A stretch of DNA of 64,000 bases from Silurus meridionalis (GCF_014805685.1 NC_060892.1:638990-702989), one strand, 5' to 3'. Shown: positions 47,416 through 59,369, counted from the first letter of the stretch. The notes: generated by a model from the sequence alone, not told the origin. Numbers and translations: made by a program.

Positions 47416-49705
47416 TTTATTTGTCACATACACATACATACAGGGTACGACATGCAGTGAAATGCTTTTAACGACGGTCCGGCATGAGGGAATAAAAAAA
47501 AAAGGGTAAAAAAGGGGGATAAAAATATAAATATAATAACAAAATTTAAAGAAAAATATAGTAAGAAAAGGCAGATAAATAAAGATATCAGGATATCTAA
47601 ATATATATGTATATATACATACATTACATATATACTTATATATACACATACACGGAAAATATTTTTATGGCAGTGTGCAGTTAACCAGTAAACAACAGTA
47701 AACATTAAACGAGTTAGGCATGTTTTGATTGTCCATAAGTGTCCATGTGCAGTAAGGTGTGGTGTAAAGTGTCCTTGTGCGGAATGTTAGGCATGTTTTG
47801 ATTGTCCATAAGTGTCCATGTGCAGTAAGGTGTGGTGTAAAGTGTCCTTGTGCGGAATGGTGTGGTATAAAAAAGAATATAAGAAATATGAAATAAATAT
47901 GAAAAGAAAATGAAAATATGAAAAGTAAAGTGCACTGTGCTGTGCAGGTCCAGTGTATAATGTGCCGTAGCACGAAAAGTGTGATTGTGCAGGGGAAAAA
48001 GTGTGATGATGGAAAGAGGGCCAGTTCTTAGATCCTGGATGTTTCCTGGTTTAAACTCCGAATGGCCTGCGGAAGAAGCTCCTCCTCATTCTCTCTGTGG
48101 TCGCTTTCAGGGAGCGGAAGCGTTTCCAACGCAACAGAGAAAAGAGTCCATTGTTGGGATGGCTGAGGTCCTTCACAATTTTCCTGGCTCTGGTCCTGCA
48201 CCGCATGCTGTAGATGTCCTGCAGGTCAGGAGCTCGGTGTGGATGGTACGTTCAGCTGAACGCACCACCCTCTGGAGGGCTCGTCTGTCCTGCATGGTGC
48301 TGTTCCCGAACCAGGAAGTGATGCTACCCGTCAGAACACTCTCAATAGTGCAAGTGTAAAAAGTCTTAAGCACCTGAGAGGGTAGTTTAAAGTCCCTTAA
48401 GCGTCTCAGATGGTACAGACGCTGCCGGGCCTTCTTCACCAGGGTGTTGATGTGACAGGACCAAGACAGGTCCTGTGTGATGTGAACACCCAGGTACCGG
48501 AAACTGTCCACTCTTTCCACTGGAGTCCCGCAGATGTTTAGCGGTTGGTATGACCGCTCCTGCTTCGTGCTGAAGTCCACGATCAACTCCTTAGTCTTGC
48601 TGACGTTCAGGAGAAGGTTGTTCTCCTGGCACCATCTCTCCAGGTTTTAACCTCCTGTAGGTAGGCCGTCTCGTTGTTGTTGGAGATCAGGCCCACCACA
48701 ACGGTGTCGTCAGCAAACTTGATGATGGATGTGGAGTTGGAAGTGGCCACACAGTCATGTGTGTACAGCGAGTACAGCAGGGGCTCAGAACACAACCCTG
48801 GGGGCTCCAGTGCTGAGGGTGAGGGTGGATGAGGTGTGTTTTCCCACCCGTACAGCTTGTGGTCTGTCCGTCAGGAAGTTAGAGATCCATTGACACAGCG
48901 GCAGGCTGAGTCCCAGGACCTCCAACTTAGAGGTGAGTGTGGAGGGAATTATGGTGTTGAGCGCTGAACTGTAGTCCACGAACAACATCTTTGTGTAATT
49001 CCCGTTTCTTTGGTCCAGGTGGCTGATAGTTGTGTGGAGAAGATGTGCAATTGCGTCCTCAGTCGAACGGTTCTGACGGCACGCAAACTGTAGTGGGTCC
49101 AGTGTGACCGGTAGTGAGGCAGTGATGAAGTCTCTGACCAGTCTCTCAAAGCACTTCATTACTACTGAGGTCAGAGCTACAGGGCGATAGTCATTTAGGC
49201 AGGCGGGCTGGGGTTTCTTCGGGACAGGGACAATAGTGGACTGTTTAAAACATGAGGGGACAACAGACTGTTCCAGAGAGAGGTTGAATATCTCAGTGAA
49301 CACCGGTGCTAGCTGGTCAGCGCAGGCTTTCAGAACCCGACCTGTGATTCCATCTGGTCCTGCTGCCTTCCTGGTATTCACTCTCTTGAATGCCCTCCTC
49401 ACGTCATGCTCTGAGATGATGAATGTGTTTACCTCTCTGGCTCTCTCAGCGTGCATGCTGGTTGTGCCACTAGCGCCGTTAGCGTGGTTAGCTGCAGCCT
49501 CGAAACGAGCGTAAAAGGTGTTCAGCTCGTCTGCCAGAGAAGCGTCCGCATTCACCATTCTGGAAGATGGTGTTTTATAGTCCGTTATTGTCCTTAGTCC
49601 CTGCCACAGGCTCCTGGAGCCACCTTGTTGGAACTGTGACTCCAGTTTCCTCCCGTAGCGCCGTTTTGCATCCTTCACCGCTCTGCAAACACTGTAGGAT
49701 GCAGC
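47416..49705 (-). mobile_element. 5'-truncated L2/Rex-type LINE
   Basis: A non-LTR retrotransposon on the minus strand. Its 3' terminus is at about 47,416 next to (TCAAA)n, with the typical 'ttttatttgtcacatacac' end. The 3' UTR includes a 73-bp tandem duplication (about 47,714-47,860). The 5' end is lost at about 49,705, inside the region before the reverse transcriptase, so the endonuclease is absent. Confidence 0.88.
48062..49678 (-). pseudogene. LINE reverse transcriptase, frameshifted
   Basis: The open piece 49,678-48,785 carries the RT N-terminal blocks: KAAGPDGITGRVLKACADQL, PVPKKP, NDYRPVALTSVVMKCFERLV, DPLQFACRQNRSTEDAI and MLFVDYSSALNTI (first catalytic Asp). After a shift near 48,790 the sequence continues with LLYSLYTHDC and the KFADDT box (48,795-48,607). 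After another shift near 48,600-48,650 come MIVDFSTKQ, FRYLGVHITQDLSWSC and KKARQRLYHLRRL (48,586-48,173). All RT motifs are there but split over three frames. Confidence 0.92.
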
Positions 49706-50040
49706 CTACAGTGGAGAAGTGGAGCATCCATCATATTACTCCTGTTGTACGTTGCTTCTAAATACAGCTTTAATGATGGATCTGATTCGATGTGCATGAG
49801 TGCTAACTCCTTCATCTCAAAACCTCTGGATGATCCACAGTCCTGCTCTATCACAGTGTAGTGAGTTGGGGGAAAAGAGACAAGAGCATCTGATGGAACA
49901 AAATATATTTAGGAAACAAAATGTTCTTACATCTCTAGAAAACATGGTTTTAAAACAACAGAATTCTGAGAATAATCAGAGTCTGGTCTTTTTTTAAGCT
50001 GCGTTTTATAAACTAGCTTGAGCAGTAGAAAACTTGAGCA
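49706..50040. other. Unique sequence, no feature seen
   Basis: Short intergenic or intronic stretch between the LINE 5' edge and a SINE pair. Confidence 0.4.
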
Positions 50041-50149
50041 GTTGAGGGTTAAGGGCCTTGCTCAGGGGCCCAGGAGTGGCAGCTTGGTGGGGCTGGGATT
50101 TGAACTCATGACCTTCTGATCAGAAGTCCAACACTTTACCTACTGAGCA
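50041..50149 (-). repeat. tRNA-derived SINE, left member of inverted pair
   Basis: On the minus strand: the A-box region 'gctcagtaggtaaagtgttg' (50,148-50,129) and the B-box region GGTCATGAGTTCAAATCC (50,113-50,096), followed by the conserved 'agctgccactcctgggcc' block. Confidence 0.8.
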
Positions 50150-50292
50150 TATTGGTTAAAGCTTTGGACTTTGGATCCGAAGGTGATGAGTTTAAATCCC
50201 AGCCCCACCAAGCTGCTGAGTATCAATAAGATAAATGTAAGTCGCTCTGGATAACGGCATCTACCAAACAGAAGTCTGCTAAACGTACAAAT
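50150..50292 (+). repeat. tRNA-derived SINE, right member of inverted pair
   Basis: On the plus strand: 'attggttaaagctttggac' (A box) and GGTGATGAGTTTAAATCC (B box, about 50,182-50,199), then the tail block 'gtcgctctggataacggc'. It meets the preceding SINE head to head with almost no spacer. Confidence 0.8.
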
Positions 50293-50374
50293 ATCTATAG
50301 GGTCATTATGGTGTAATCCAGCAAACCAAATAACATTCTTCCTTCATTGTCCTGACTTTAACCTGCGAAGAATT

Positions 50375-50375
50375 T

Positions 50376-50450
<75 letters not shown>

Positions 50451-50452
50451 TC
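50375..50452. repeat. (TTTA)n microsatellite
   Basis: A long tetranucleotide run. Confidence 0.95.
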
Positions 50453-50624
50453 TTTACTAATGACAGAGGTCTTCAGTAATCCTGTTAGAGTCAGAGTCAT
50501 AGTGGATTCAGCTTTATTTATTATTATTACAGCTACACACATTACTAAAATAATGCAATACTGTTTCCCAGAACACACCACAACGCCAGTGGTTTCACCG
50601 CCCAGCTGCAGACCCTGCTCACAT

Positions 50625-50815
50625 TCAGTTCAATTATTATTTATATAAATATAACACTTTTAGCATGATTCAATCACAATATTAATTACAAATATAAATG
50701 TATATACATTTATATCTATAAGTGGTGAAACTGGTGAGGGAGAAACTCCCTGAGATGATCTGAGGAAGAAACAGGAAAAGCTCACTCTCATCTGGAAAAC
50801 ACTGAATATCTACTG
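50625..50815 (+). repeat. Dispersed repeat, same family as 5,042-5,600
   Basis: 'ttcagttcaattattattta' head followed by 'gagaaactccctgagatg' and 'ggaagaaacagg' blocks, as at 5.04-5.3 kb. Confidence 0.5.
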
Positions 50816-50825
50816 TCTATCATTT

Positions 50826-51060
50826 CAAACATTCTGTTGAGAAGATGGAGGGAGTATTTTGAGCAGCTGATGAATGAGGAAAATGAGAGAGAGAGAAGGT
50901 TGGATGGTGGAGATGTGAAGCAGGAAGTGGATAGAATTAGTAAGTCGGAAGTGAGCCACGAGGAATGAGGAAAAGAGGAAGGTTTATGGATGTGGTGAGT
51001 GAAGACATGCAGGTAGTTGGTTTGAAAGAGGCAGATGTAGAGGACAGGGGGGTATAGAGA
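50826..51060 (+). pseudogene. RTE-type LINE fragment, internally deleted
   Basis: The first part (about 50,826-50,958) is the linker before the reverse transcriptase, with KQEVDRISK at about 50,918-50,944. It jumps directly to the extreme C-terminal part (from about 50,960, 'aggaaaagaggaaggtttatg'). The whole RT core between them is deleted. Confidence 0.65.
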
Positions 51061-51061
51061 C

Positions 51062-51807
51062 GGATGATCTGTTTTGGAGACTCCTAATGGTATCCTGTAT
51101 GACCTCATCCTTAAACCTGTTCATCACCACTGCAAACAGGAAAGGGCTCAGAACCAGATCCTTGATGCAGTCCAACCTCCACCTTGAACCAGTCCGTCCT
51201 TTCTACTGCACACTTCACTGCTGTCACACTGTCCTCATACATGTCCTTCACCACCCTCACATACTTCTCTGACACACCAGACTTCCTCATACAATACCAC
51301 AACTTCTCTCTCCACCCTGTCGTACACTTTCTCTAAATCCACAAATACACAATGCAGCTCCTTCTGACCTTCTCTATACTTCTCCATCAACATTCTCAAA
51401 GCAAATAATGCATCTGTGGTGCTCTTCCTCAGCATGAAACCATAAAGTTGCTCACAGATGGTCACCTCTTCTCTCAGCCTGGCTTCCACTACTCTTTCCC
51501 ATAACTTCATGGTGTGACTGATCAACTTTATTCCCCTGTAGTTACTGCAGGTCTGCACATCTCCCTTATTCTTAAAGATCAGTACCAGCACACTCCTTCT
51601 CCATTCCTCAGGCATCTTCTTACCTTCCAAAATCCTGTTAAACAATCTGGCTGAAAACTCCACTGCATCTCTTCTAAACATCTCCATGCTTCTACCGGTA
51701 TGTCATCTGATCCAACCGATTTTCCACTCTTCATCCTCTTAATCGCTGCTCTCACTTCCTCCTTACTAATCCTATCCACTTCCTGCTTCACATCTCCACA
51801 CCATCCA

Positions 51808-51815
<8 letters not shown>
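51062..51815 (-). pseudogene. RTE-type LINE reverse transcriptase fragment
   Basis: Minus-strand pieces give KQEVDRISKEEVRAAIKRMK and SGKSVGSDDIPVEAW (51,790 downwards), then MPEEWRRSVLVLIFKNKG, CSNYRGIKLISHTMKLWERV, LYGFMLRKSTTDALFALRM and LHCVFVDLEKVYDRV (the first catalytic Asp block), and finally VGLHQGS and SPFLFAVVM. Small shifts separate the pieces near 51,300, 51,160 and 51,690. The ADD box and everything after it are absent. Confidence 0.9.

Positions 51816-51845
<30 letters not shown>
51814..51845. repeat. (TC)n microsatellite
   Basis: Short dinucleotide run at the edge of the RTE fragment. Confidence 0.95.
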
Positions 51846-51849
<4 letters not shown>

Positions 51850-51999
51850 TTTTTATGTATCTATGTAACTATATTTATGTCTGTCTATTTATCAATCTAT
51901 GAATATATTTCATTCCTCTGTAATGAAGACTTTGGTTGTGAGTTTTTTTTATTTCAGAGAGATGTAGAAGATCTTACTGGTTCATTTTCCTCCATTTGT

Positions 52000-52145
52000 A
52001 TTTTTGAACTCAGGCTCCGTTCATCATCCTGCCGTCAGATGTAATCATAATAAATGCGATTAGGATTTATGGAGATATTACATGCAGAATTGTGAATAAG
52101 CCTGTGAGCAGTAATGAGCGATTACCTCTGTAGGATGAATAACAT
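52000..52145. other. Candidate conserved non-coding block
   Basis: Unique sequence with homeodomain-like TAAT motifs (gtaatcataataaatgcgatt) and no repeat signature. Its composition resembles vertebrate regulatory elements. Unverified. Confidence 0.25.
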
Positions 52146-52264
52146 AGTGCTTTTGAAACGCTAAATTAAAAAGTTCATCACTGAATATTGTTTATTAACG
52201 TTATGTTGTCGACTATTTAACACACACAAAAAACAAACGGGGATTAAATTGATCCTTCAGTAAC

Positions 52265-52560
52265 GCTGCTGATTTACTTTGTGTTCATGGAGATTGTAGT
52301 CCTAAACCTCTAGAACTGTTCATATTAATTACAGTCCAATTCCATCTTCAAGCTTCCTTAGTGTTCACCATATACAGCAATCTCCTCAGGTTGTCCATGT
52401 GGAGCCAGATTCAGCAGCAGCAAGTGGTTTCCTATTTTTGAGAGCTCCATCAGGGTATTAGGATGGATCAGGCAGGTCTGGAGAGCATCAGGTTACTTCA
52501 TCACTGGTATCTGAGGAGGCACTGGGCTACTCTTGAGTGTTTTATAAGAACCTGTTTAAA
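52265..52560 (+). repeat. Dispersed repeat, same family as 5,042-5,600
   Basis: Shares the 'attgtagtcct' and 'ttacagtccaa(a)tccatc' blocks with 5,358-5,412. Confidence 0.45.
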
Positions 52561-53104
52561 TATGGAAAACACCAACAATTTTTCCAACGACACTTTATTC
52601 TACATGATATCCTTCATATTATAATAAAATAATTAATGTTCTGAACGTGTTCTCATCTTAGCCATGTAATCGTCACGGTCTGAGCTTGAGCTGTGTGTTT
52701 GTTTTGATTGTTGAGTCTCTCTGACATGCTGATGTACGCCCAGGACGAGACGTGTCAGTCCCTGCTATCTGTGGTCATTAATACACACCACTTTAACCAA
52801 ATCGATCCATCAAACCCATTTACAAATTACATTATTGTTTCCTCTTGTAGCTTGAGAAGCGTCTTAGAAACCATTTTCCTCCATGACTCAGTATAAACCT
52901 GTACACACCCAGAACTCCTCAATGCATCATATAACATCATTAACATGGGAATATAACATGAAAGACATGCAGTTACAGGAGAATCGTCCATGCCAGGGAG
53001 GTGTAATGGAGCTATAAAGTGGAGTACAGCAGGTCCTGAAGTGTCTCAGATTTGTGTCTCAATTTTTGTGTCTCAATTTTAAAAAATGTTATCATTTGCC
53101 CTGT
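52561..53104. other. No gene seen
   Basis: Unique-looking sequence with short frames only. Confidence 0.35.
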
Positions 53105-53177
53105 TCAGGTGTGAATAGTGGATTGTGATTGGCTGGAAGTTCCGGTGTGAATAGTGGATTGTGATTGGCTGGAAGTT
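53105..53177. repeat. 35-bp tandem duplication with CCAAT motif
   Basis: Two copies of a unit GTGTGAATAGTGGATTGTGA followed by TTGGCTGGAAGTTC. Each contains GATTGGCT, an inverted CCAAT box. Confidence 0.85.
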
Positions 53178-54256
53178 CAGGCGTGAGTTTAGAGTGTTGG
53201 TAGTTTGCGTTTGTCAGTTGAATCTAAATGAATGCGCTGCTTATAAACACCTGTAACCATAGTAACATCCAGTTCCAGTTCCATCCAGAGTGAGACAGCG
53301 ATTGTACACGTTTCCTAATAACTGAGGCACAAGATCACTGAGCTCCATGGAGGAGTTTAGTGTGTGGTGGAACTTCTATGGTGAATACGGTTATTTTCAG
53401 AAACGTCTCGAGGTACAAGATGAATTTGAAGAACTGGAGAAGAAAATGTTCAAATAAGAAACAGAACGAAAAACAGCACCAGGAGTTCAACAGCTTCTTT
53501 ATTAGTTGTGACACGATCTTCTGGCACTACTTTATCTGTGTGTGTGATTCGGAGCAGCAGAATTGTAGATGTAATGAGGAGAATATAAAATATTGAAAGT
53601 GTTATTTTTTTATCCATTCAGTCAGTTTTACTCTGCAAACATCAATAACAGCTTGAACTCCTCAATGTTGGGAAGTGACCATGGAATAAGGTGATGATCC
53701 ACAGTGAGGTGTGAGACCTTACACCATTATAATGTTCTCCACTTCACCTCAGGACCTTCTTCATCTCCACATCTACACTAACATCCTGGAACATCTCACA
53801 TCTACACCTGGTTTATCACTTTTGCAGATGTCGGTTATGAACAGTGGCATCCTTCCAAAGTTTTATTTATACAAACACAAAAACCACATCATGTTGTGTC
53901 CCATGGAAGAAACTTTCTAAAGCATTGAGATGGTTTTTTTTGTAACTATAATCCTGATATTTGAATATGAACCATTAGAGTGATAGGAAATTCATTACAC
54001 ATTATGACCAATCAGATTTGAGAATTAAACGACACACAAAGCGTTGTAACGTTTTATCTGACTGATCTGATTCAACACTTGCTCCTTCTTAACCACAGAA
54101 CCCCTGGGAGATCCACATTCCTGCTCTATCACTGGGTTTGTTAGTTTGGGGGTAAAAGAACAAGAAGGTGAACTACCTGGAACTGGTTGGAAAGCCTGTG
54201 ATAATAATGGGATAACAAAAGAAAAGAGACAAGGACAGAGCACTTTTAATCAGAGG
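53178..54256. other. No gene seen
   Basis: The 78-residue frame at 53,360-53,596 is Cys-poor and low in similarity to any domain I know. I do not call it. Confidence 0.35.
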
Positions 54257-54259
54257 CTT

Positions 54260-54480
54260 GGAAAAATGCTCCTCCTGTACTTTCTCTTTCCATCGCCATG
54301 ACAACAGCCGGGGCAACATTCCAGTGGGGGTTGGAGAGAAGCATCGGGGCGGCCCAAGGGTTATTTTAGGATCCTCGAAAGAAGCTCGAAAATCTGACAC
54401 ATTTATAATGATTCTAAATGCTTTTTTTAGATCTGGATGTGGTTTTAATTGGATTTATTTTAGCGTATTAAAGATTTGAA
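54260..54480. other. Candidate conserved non-coding block
   Basis: High-complexity sequence including 'catcgccatgacaacagc' and 'cattccagtgggggttgg', free of repeats. Possibly an enhancer; no test available. Confidence 0.3.
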
Positions 54481-54627
54481 TGAGGATTTACAAAACTGAA
54501 CCGAATCAGTGTGATTAAAGATTAGATTTATAATATCCTATATTGTTTTTATTTCACCAATTCATCATTTATTTATAGTTTCTACACAAATTACATTTCT
54601 ACAGGCCACAGGAGCAGGCAATAATAC

Positions 54628-54630
<3 letters not shown>

Positions 54631-54674
<44 letters not shown>
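54631..54674. repeat. (GT)n microsatellite
   Basis: Uninterrupted GT run; complementary to the CA run 0.2 kb downstream. Confidence 0.95.
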
Positions 54675-54678
<4 letters not shown>

Positions 54679-54869
54679 AAAGGTGTAAGGTCCAGAAGGA
54701 GGTGGAAACCCGTATTCAGACCTTCTGCGATTGTGAACACTTAATAAGATCAGGAAGGACTGATGTCTAAGTCTGTGTGCTTCGGATTGAGCGTTAACTA
54801 AGGACAGCATCCATGCACAGCTACGTCACCATAGAAACAGTAGGAACGGGTCCAGTGAAGCCTGTGTGA

Positions 54870-54870
<1 letters not shown>

Positions 54871-54916
<46 letters not shown>
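54871..54916. repeat. (CA)n microsatellite
   Basis: Uninterrupted CA run. Confidence 0.95.
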
Positions 54917-54920
<4 letters not shown>

Positions 54921-55184
54921 CATGAAATAGACTTCTGAACACAATCATGAGAGCCACTAAACCCTCAGAGAAAACTCATACATGTCATGTGATGTCATAA
55001 GTTTTGTAACGTGGTCATGTGGATAATAATAAAAAACACGTGAAGTGGCTGTGACCCTCAAAATGCACGTGATAATAATGTTGAATCACATTTTTTAAAA
55101 ATCCACATGACTATAAATGAAAAGATGAACTGTGTGATGAAAAGTATTACTATTGGTATACGAGTATTAGGAGTAGTGAGATGA

Positions 55185-55185
55185 T

Positions 55186-55231
<46 letters not shown>
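55185..55231. repeat. (GACA)n microsatellite
   Basis: About eleven tetranucleotide units. The sequence after it ('aactttgtcattgcatac', 55,232-55,560) reads like the 3' end of a Rex/L2-type LINE, possibly with this run as its tail. Confidence 0.9.
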
Positions 55232-55799
55232 ACTTTGTCATTGCATACTACAGGTACACTTTAACGAAGTGCAGTTTAGAGTCTACCAGAAGTACGAATA
55301 GTAACAATTGTGCAAACTGACAAGTGCAGATAAATGTGCAAATCTATGCACAGCATGTCAAATATAAGTGGAAAATTATCAAGCAAATGAATATAAAGGC
55401 TCTGGCAGTGAAAAATGTACAGAAACTAGTAAACAAGTACATTAAGAATAAATATAAATATAAATAAGAGGTTATATTAGTGTGCAGGATGTGTGTATAG
55501 AATGTGGGATATAAAAATGTACAAAATATAGACACTGCATATACAGATGATCTATGAAGTAAAAAGGTTTCGAGACTAGTTTGGTAACACACCAACAGGT
55601 GGCAGCACAAGGCTGCACACACAGTCACAGGGAGCACCGAGCACTGCATCGCTCCCTTTGATGAAAATAAAGATGAAGCAGAGGATTCAATCTGACAGAC
55701 ATAAAGGCATTGTGGGTAATATTGGTGTAGCTCTCAGAGCTTGGTGTAAATATAAAGCAATAAAAAAGCTCAGAGTTCCACTGAAGATGTAAACTGTAA

Positions 55800-56050
55800 A
55801 GATGAAAAGTGTTTTTTTCCCTTTAATTGGGTTTGGTCTGGATTTTTAGCCATTGTGTGGAGTTTCCTGCCTCGCAGCACAGAGGCGGCGTGTAATTGAG
55901 TTCCGCGCACTTACACATTCATTAACGCTGCAGGAAGAGCTGGAAAACCAGTGTTACTGAATTTTGAATCATGTTCACGTCCACGTGTTATCTGCAGATT
56001 TTTATAAGCTTTTAATGGCAACGGGGAAACGTTTTTACAGTACATGACTC
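55800..56050. other. Candidate conserved non-coding block
   Basis: GC-balanced, repeat-free sequence (cctgcctcgcagcacagag, gcgtgtaattgagttccgcg). Not coding in any frame. Resembles a regulatory element. Confidence 0.3.
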
Positions 56051-56444
56051 TGCACATGACAGGCATGTGCAGAAAGGAAGCTTCTTTGTGAGATATTTAG
56101 TTCTCTGTACACTCTTAGATGGTTCCAGATGGTGGACAAAGTCTTGGATGGTGTTAGTGGTAATTCTTTGCTACATGCCGTCTCAGAGCGAAATCACACC
56201 CAGTGAAATTGCATTTCCCCGTGGCACAGCCCTCGACATGGCTTCTGTTATCGCCTTATGCTTCCGATATTTATTTCTTTTTCATAATCTAGTTTTCATT
56301 TAATGAATTTAAAATGCACTCTCCTGTCAGATCTGTGAAACTCTTCTTCTTCTTCTTCTTCTTAGGTCTTTACCCCTTTTTAATTTGTATTTGAGGGCTT
56401 GTGGACTACAGTAAAAGCAGTGTATACCGTATATAGATTCATGT

Positions 56445-56665
56445 CTGTGTTCTGTGCTTCTTCACCTCCTCCGTGGGTTAATTAGCACGTTCTTGCAGCG
56501 GTGATTCTCCGTCACGCCGTCTCCTGATTCTGACTGCCAGCACAAGGCGTGAAGGCTGCAATCTTCTCCCATGTCTATCCTTTCTTTCCTGTCCTTCACA
56601 TTTTCTGGCGGCAGACGCTGGTGTTTATCAGACGTCTGTGTTTATCACCCCTGCTGTGTTAATGT
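56445..56665. other. Candidate conserved non-coding block
   Basis: Another repeat-free block with TTAATTAG (about 56,478-56,485), a typical homeodomain site, and a balanced composition unlike its flanks. Confidence 0.3.
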
Positions 56666-56939
56666 GAGGATGTGAAGATGTAGAAAATTATTTTTTTAAA
56701 CGGGGGAAAAAGTCGACCTTTAAAAAGGTCTTCACAAACATTCTCTGCCCATCAACTGAGATCACAGTCTCATGATTTGAGTTGTGGCTTAAAGAGGATT
56801 CTCAAAGAAAGGTTGGATGATTAGCGTTCCTGATCATCAAAGTTGGTGGAAACCATGTGATTAAGTAGATTAAAAAACCTCCTAACGTGGGACCTATTTA
56901 GGAATCGTCAGTCTTCTGACTCAAGCTGCCTGTTACACT

Positions 56940-57335
56940 CACCAAAGTTGGAGACACAAAATGTCTTCGGATGCAGTAGCATGAAATTTGATCTTAAAGA
57001 CCCAAAGCTGTTCCAGCATGACATTGCTCCAGAGCACAAATCCAGCTCTATGAAGATCTGCTTTACATGGGTTGGGGATCTCCTGCTATAGATCTCCAAC
57101 CTTTTGAACATGATAAATGTGAATGCTGACTGCACCTCCTCACGTTCTCACCTACATCAGTACCTGACTTTACTAACACCCTTGTAGCTGAATGAATCTC
57201 CACAAACTCTAATGGAACATCTTCCCAGAAGACTGGAGCTCATTATAACAGCAAATGGAGACTAAATGTGAAATGAGATGTTCAAGAAGAAGCACACACC
57301 AATCTTATGCTCAGGTCTCCACAAACTTAAGGGTT
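56940..57335 (+). repeat. Dispersed TIR-family element
   Basis: Family blocks in the usual order: 'tgcagtagcatgaaatttg', 'ttccagcatgacattgctcc', 'gaatgctgactgcacctcc', 'cccagaagactggag', 'aaatgagatgttcaagaag'. Both TIRs are worn. Confidence 0.7.
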
Positions 57336-58566
57336 CTTTAAGTGGTTTCTTGGAGGGGTTTCCTCATGGGTAGCAACATTTGCTATGTAGAATTCTTCAT
57401 AAATCTATACTTTCATAAATTTTGGGTTCAGATTTTATTCCCACATTTGTTTTCCGTATGTTGCTTTACAATGAAGATTCTAAAAGTCTGAAAATCTGAA
57501 AGTTCACAGCTGATGTTAGGTAATTGTGGTTTAGATGTAAAGAGCTCACGCTGCATTTAGCTCCAATTATAGAGGCTTTTGGGCAGAGACATTGTGACAC
57601 CTGGCGCCGTCCTCCTACGCACACATTCTCCACGCACCAGTACACCGACTTCACACTAATCAGCCAATCATGATGAAAGATAAGTGATGAAAAACACATT
57701 GGAGCGCTGATGCATTAAAACTTCATTCAATGAAAATATGTTTACAATAATCTCATCACACAGAAGGTGAAATCATTCAAATGGGTATCAAGTGGTTTTG
57801 TATACTGCACAATGGTGGAGGTCCTACAGGCTTCATGAAGAGTGTATCATTTTCCCATTAACCTGTTCTGTAAATCCTTTACATCCAAACGTTGCCTGCT
57901 GCAAGTAAACATCATGTTTGTTTTATTCTGAACAGATGCTTCTGTTCATGTTTTTGCCTTCATCCTGATGCTCACTTTACTGTAGAAACCTGATCTGAGC
58001 CAAGTGAGTGAGTCAGTGCCCATGCCACCACGCTTCCCACCTCAGCCGCTCTGCCTGCACTCATCTGCCTGTTTCTTCCCTTTTCTGCACACTTTATCAT
58101 TCTGTTCATCATTGTGTTACAGGTAAAGATTTACTCAATCTCATTTTATATATAAAAACACAACCAGACTTTATCTTTATCAGACTTTTAATCAGAAATT
58201 TATGTAAATGAAATCGTTCCCTTTACTCCTCCTTCAGGAGTGGAGGTGTAACTGCAATCTGTTAAACTGTAATCACGTTAAAGTTCGATGTTTTGATTTG
58301 TTTTCTTGCATCTTAATCATGTATGAAAGACGAACTATTGACCTGAACTGCTCGAGGACAATCACTGAACAGTGAACCTCAACTTTTACAATCAAAATAG
58401 TTCCAGTTTTAGTTTTGTTATAAATTATATTTTATTTTGTATCACTGAAATTTCATTTAAATTGATCATATGGTAATTATATGTATATAATATTATTTTA
58501 TTCATAAATCTTTAGTTTTTAACCTTTTCTCCATTTTTGTTTACAGACCAGTTATAGTTTAATACC
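57336..58566. other. No gene seen
   Basis: Unique or unrecognised sequence. No exon with p66-neighbour homology is seen. Confidence 0.35.

Positions 58567-58601
<35 letters not shown>
58567..58601. repeat. (AAT)n microsatellite
   Basis: Trinucleotide run. Confidence 0.95.
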
Positions 58602-58624
58602 TATTGAGAAAGAGAAGTTTGGGT

Positions 58625-58750
58625 ATACTTTGTGGTTAAGGTGTAGGACTTTTGATTGGAAGTTCAAATCCCAGCAGCACCAACCTGCCACTGCTGGGCC
58701 CCTAAACAAGGCCCCTAAACCCAGTTGTAAGTTGCTCTGTTTACATCTAA
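58625..58750 (+). repeat. tRNA-derived SINE
   Basis: 'ttgtggttaaggtgtaggac' (A box), 'gaagttcaaatcccagc' (B box) and the 'gccactgctgggccccta' block. Confidence 0.7.
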
Positions 58751-58880
58751 TGTAAAAACTGATTATAAATTTTATTTTACTGAAATCAATTATATTTTAT
58801 TATATTATGATTTCTATTAATTTTTATTCTAAAATTTAGATTTTTGTATATCATAAAAAGAATTTTACTGCACGTCACTC

Positions 58881-58929
<49 letters not shown>

Positions 58930-58930
58930 T
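58881..58930. repeat. (AAT)n microsatellite
   Basis: Trinucleotide run. Confidence 0.95.
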
Positions 58931-59369
58931 TTATTGTATTGATTACCACCTCTCATGAAAATATGAATAAAAATAAAACAGCCCCTTTAAATGATATAAA
59001 ATATGAAATTGTTGAAGGCAATGACATGGTCGTTGTTTTTGCTACACACTGAAGATGTGAAGGGATCAGGACCAAAAATATGAGACACGAGTTCAGAATT
59101 TCAGTTTTTATTTTCTGATAGTTAGTTGGAGACACTTGTATGTGGACAGACTCCTGTGGACATTTCAGATGTCCCTCTTCATAACTACTAAATCGTGACT
59201 TTATTTCCCACATCTAACTTTATTGATTTATATGGAAATTAATTGATTTTATTTTGTCAGAAAGATTGATGGCTAATTTGTAGCCTTCTGGTTACAGGCT
59301 GAAACATCCTGGTGCTTAATAGAATTCATGATCAGTGTTTTCTTGTTTGGAGTTTATTAGAGGGACAGT

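Noticed and set aside
50096..50200. tRNA genes
   Set aside because: A- and B-box motifs are present, but there is no complete cloverleaf or anticodon arm. They are SINE heads, as at the other SINE copies.
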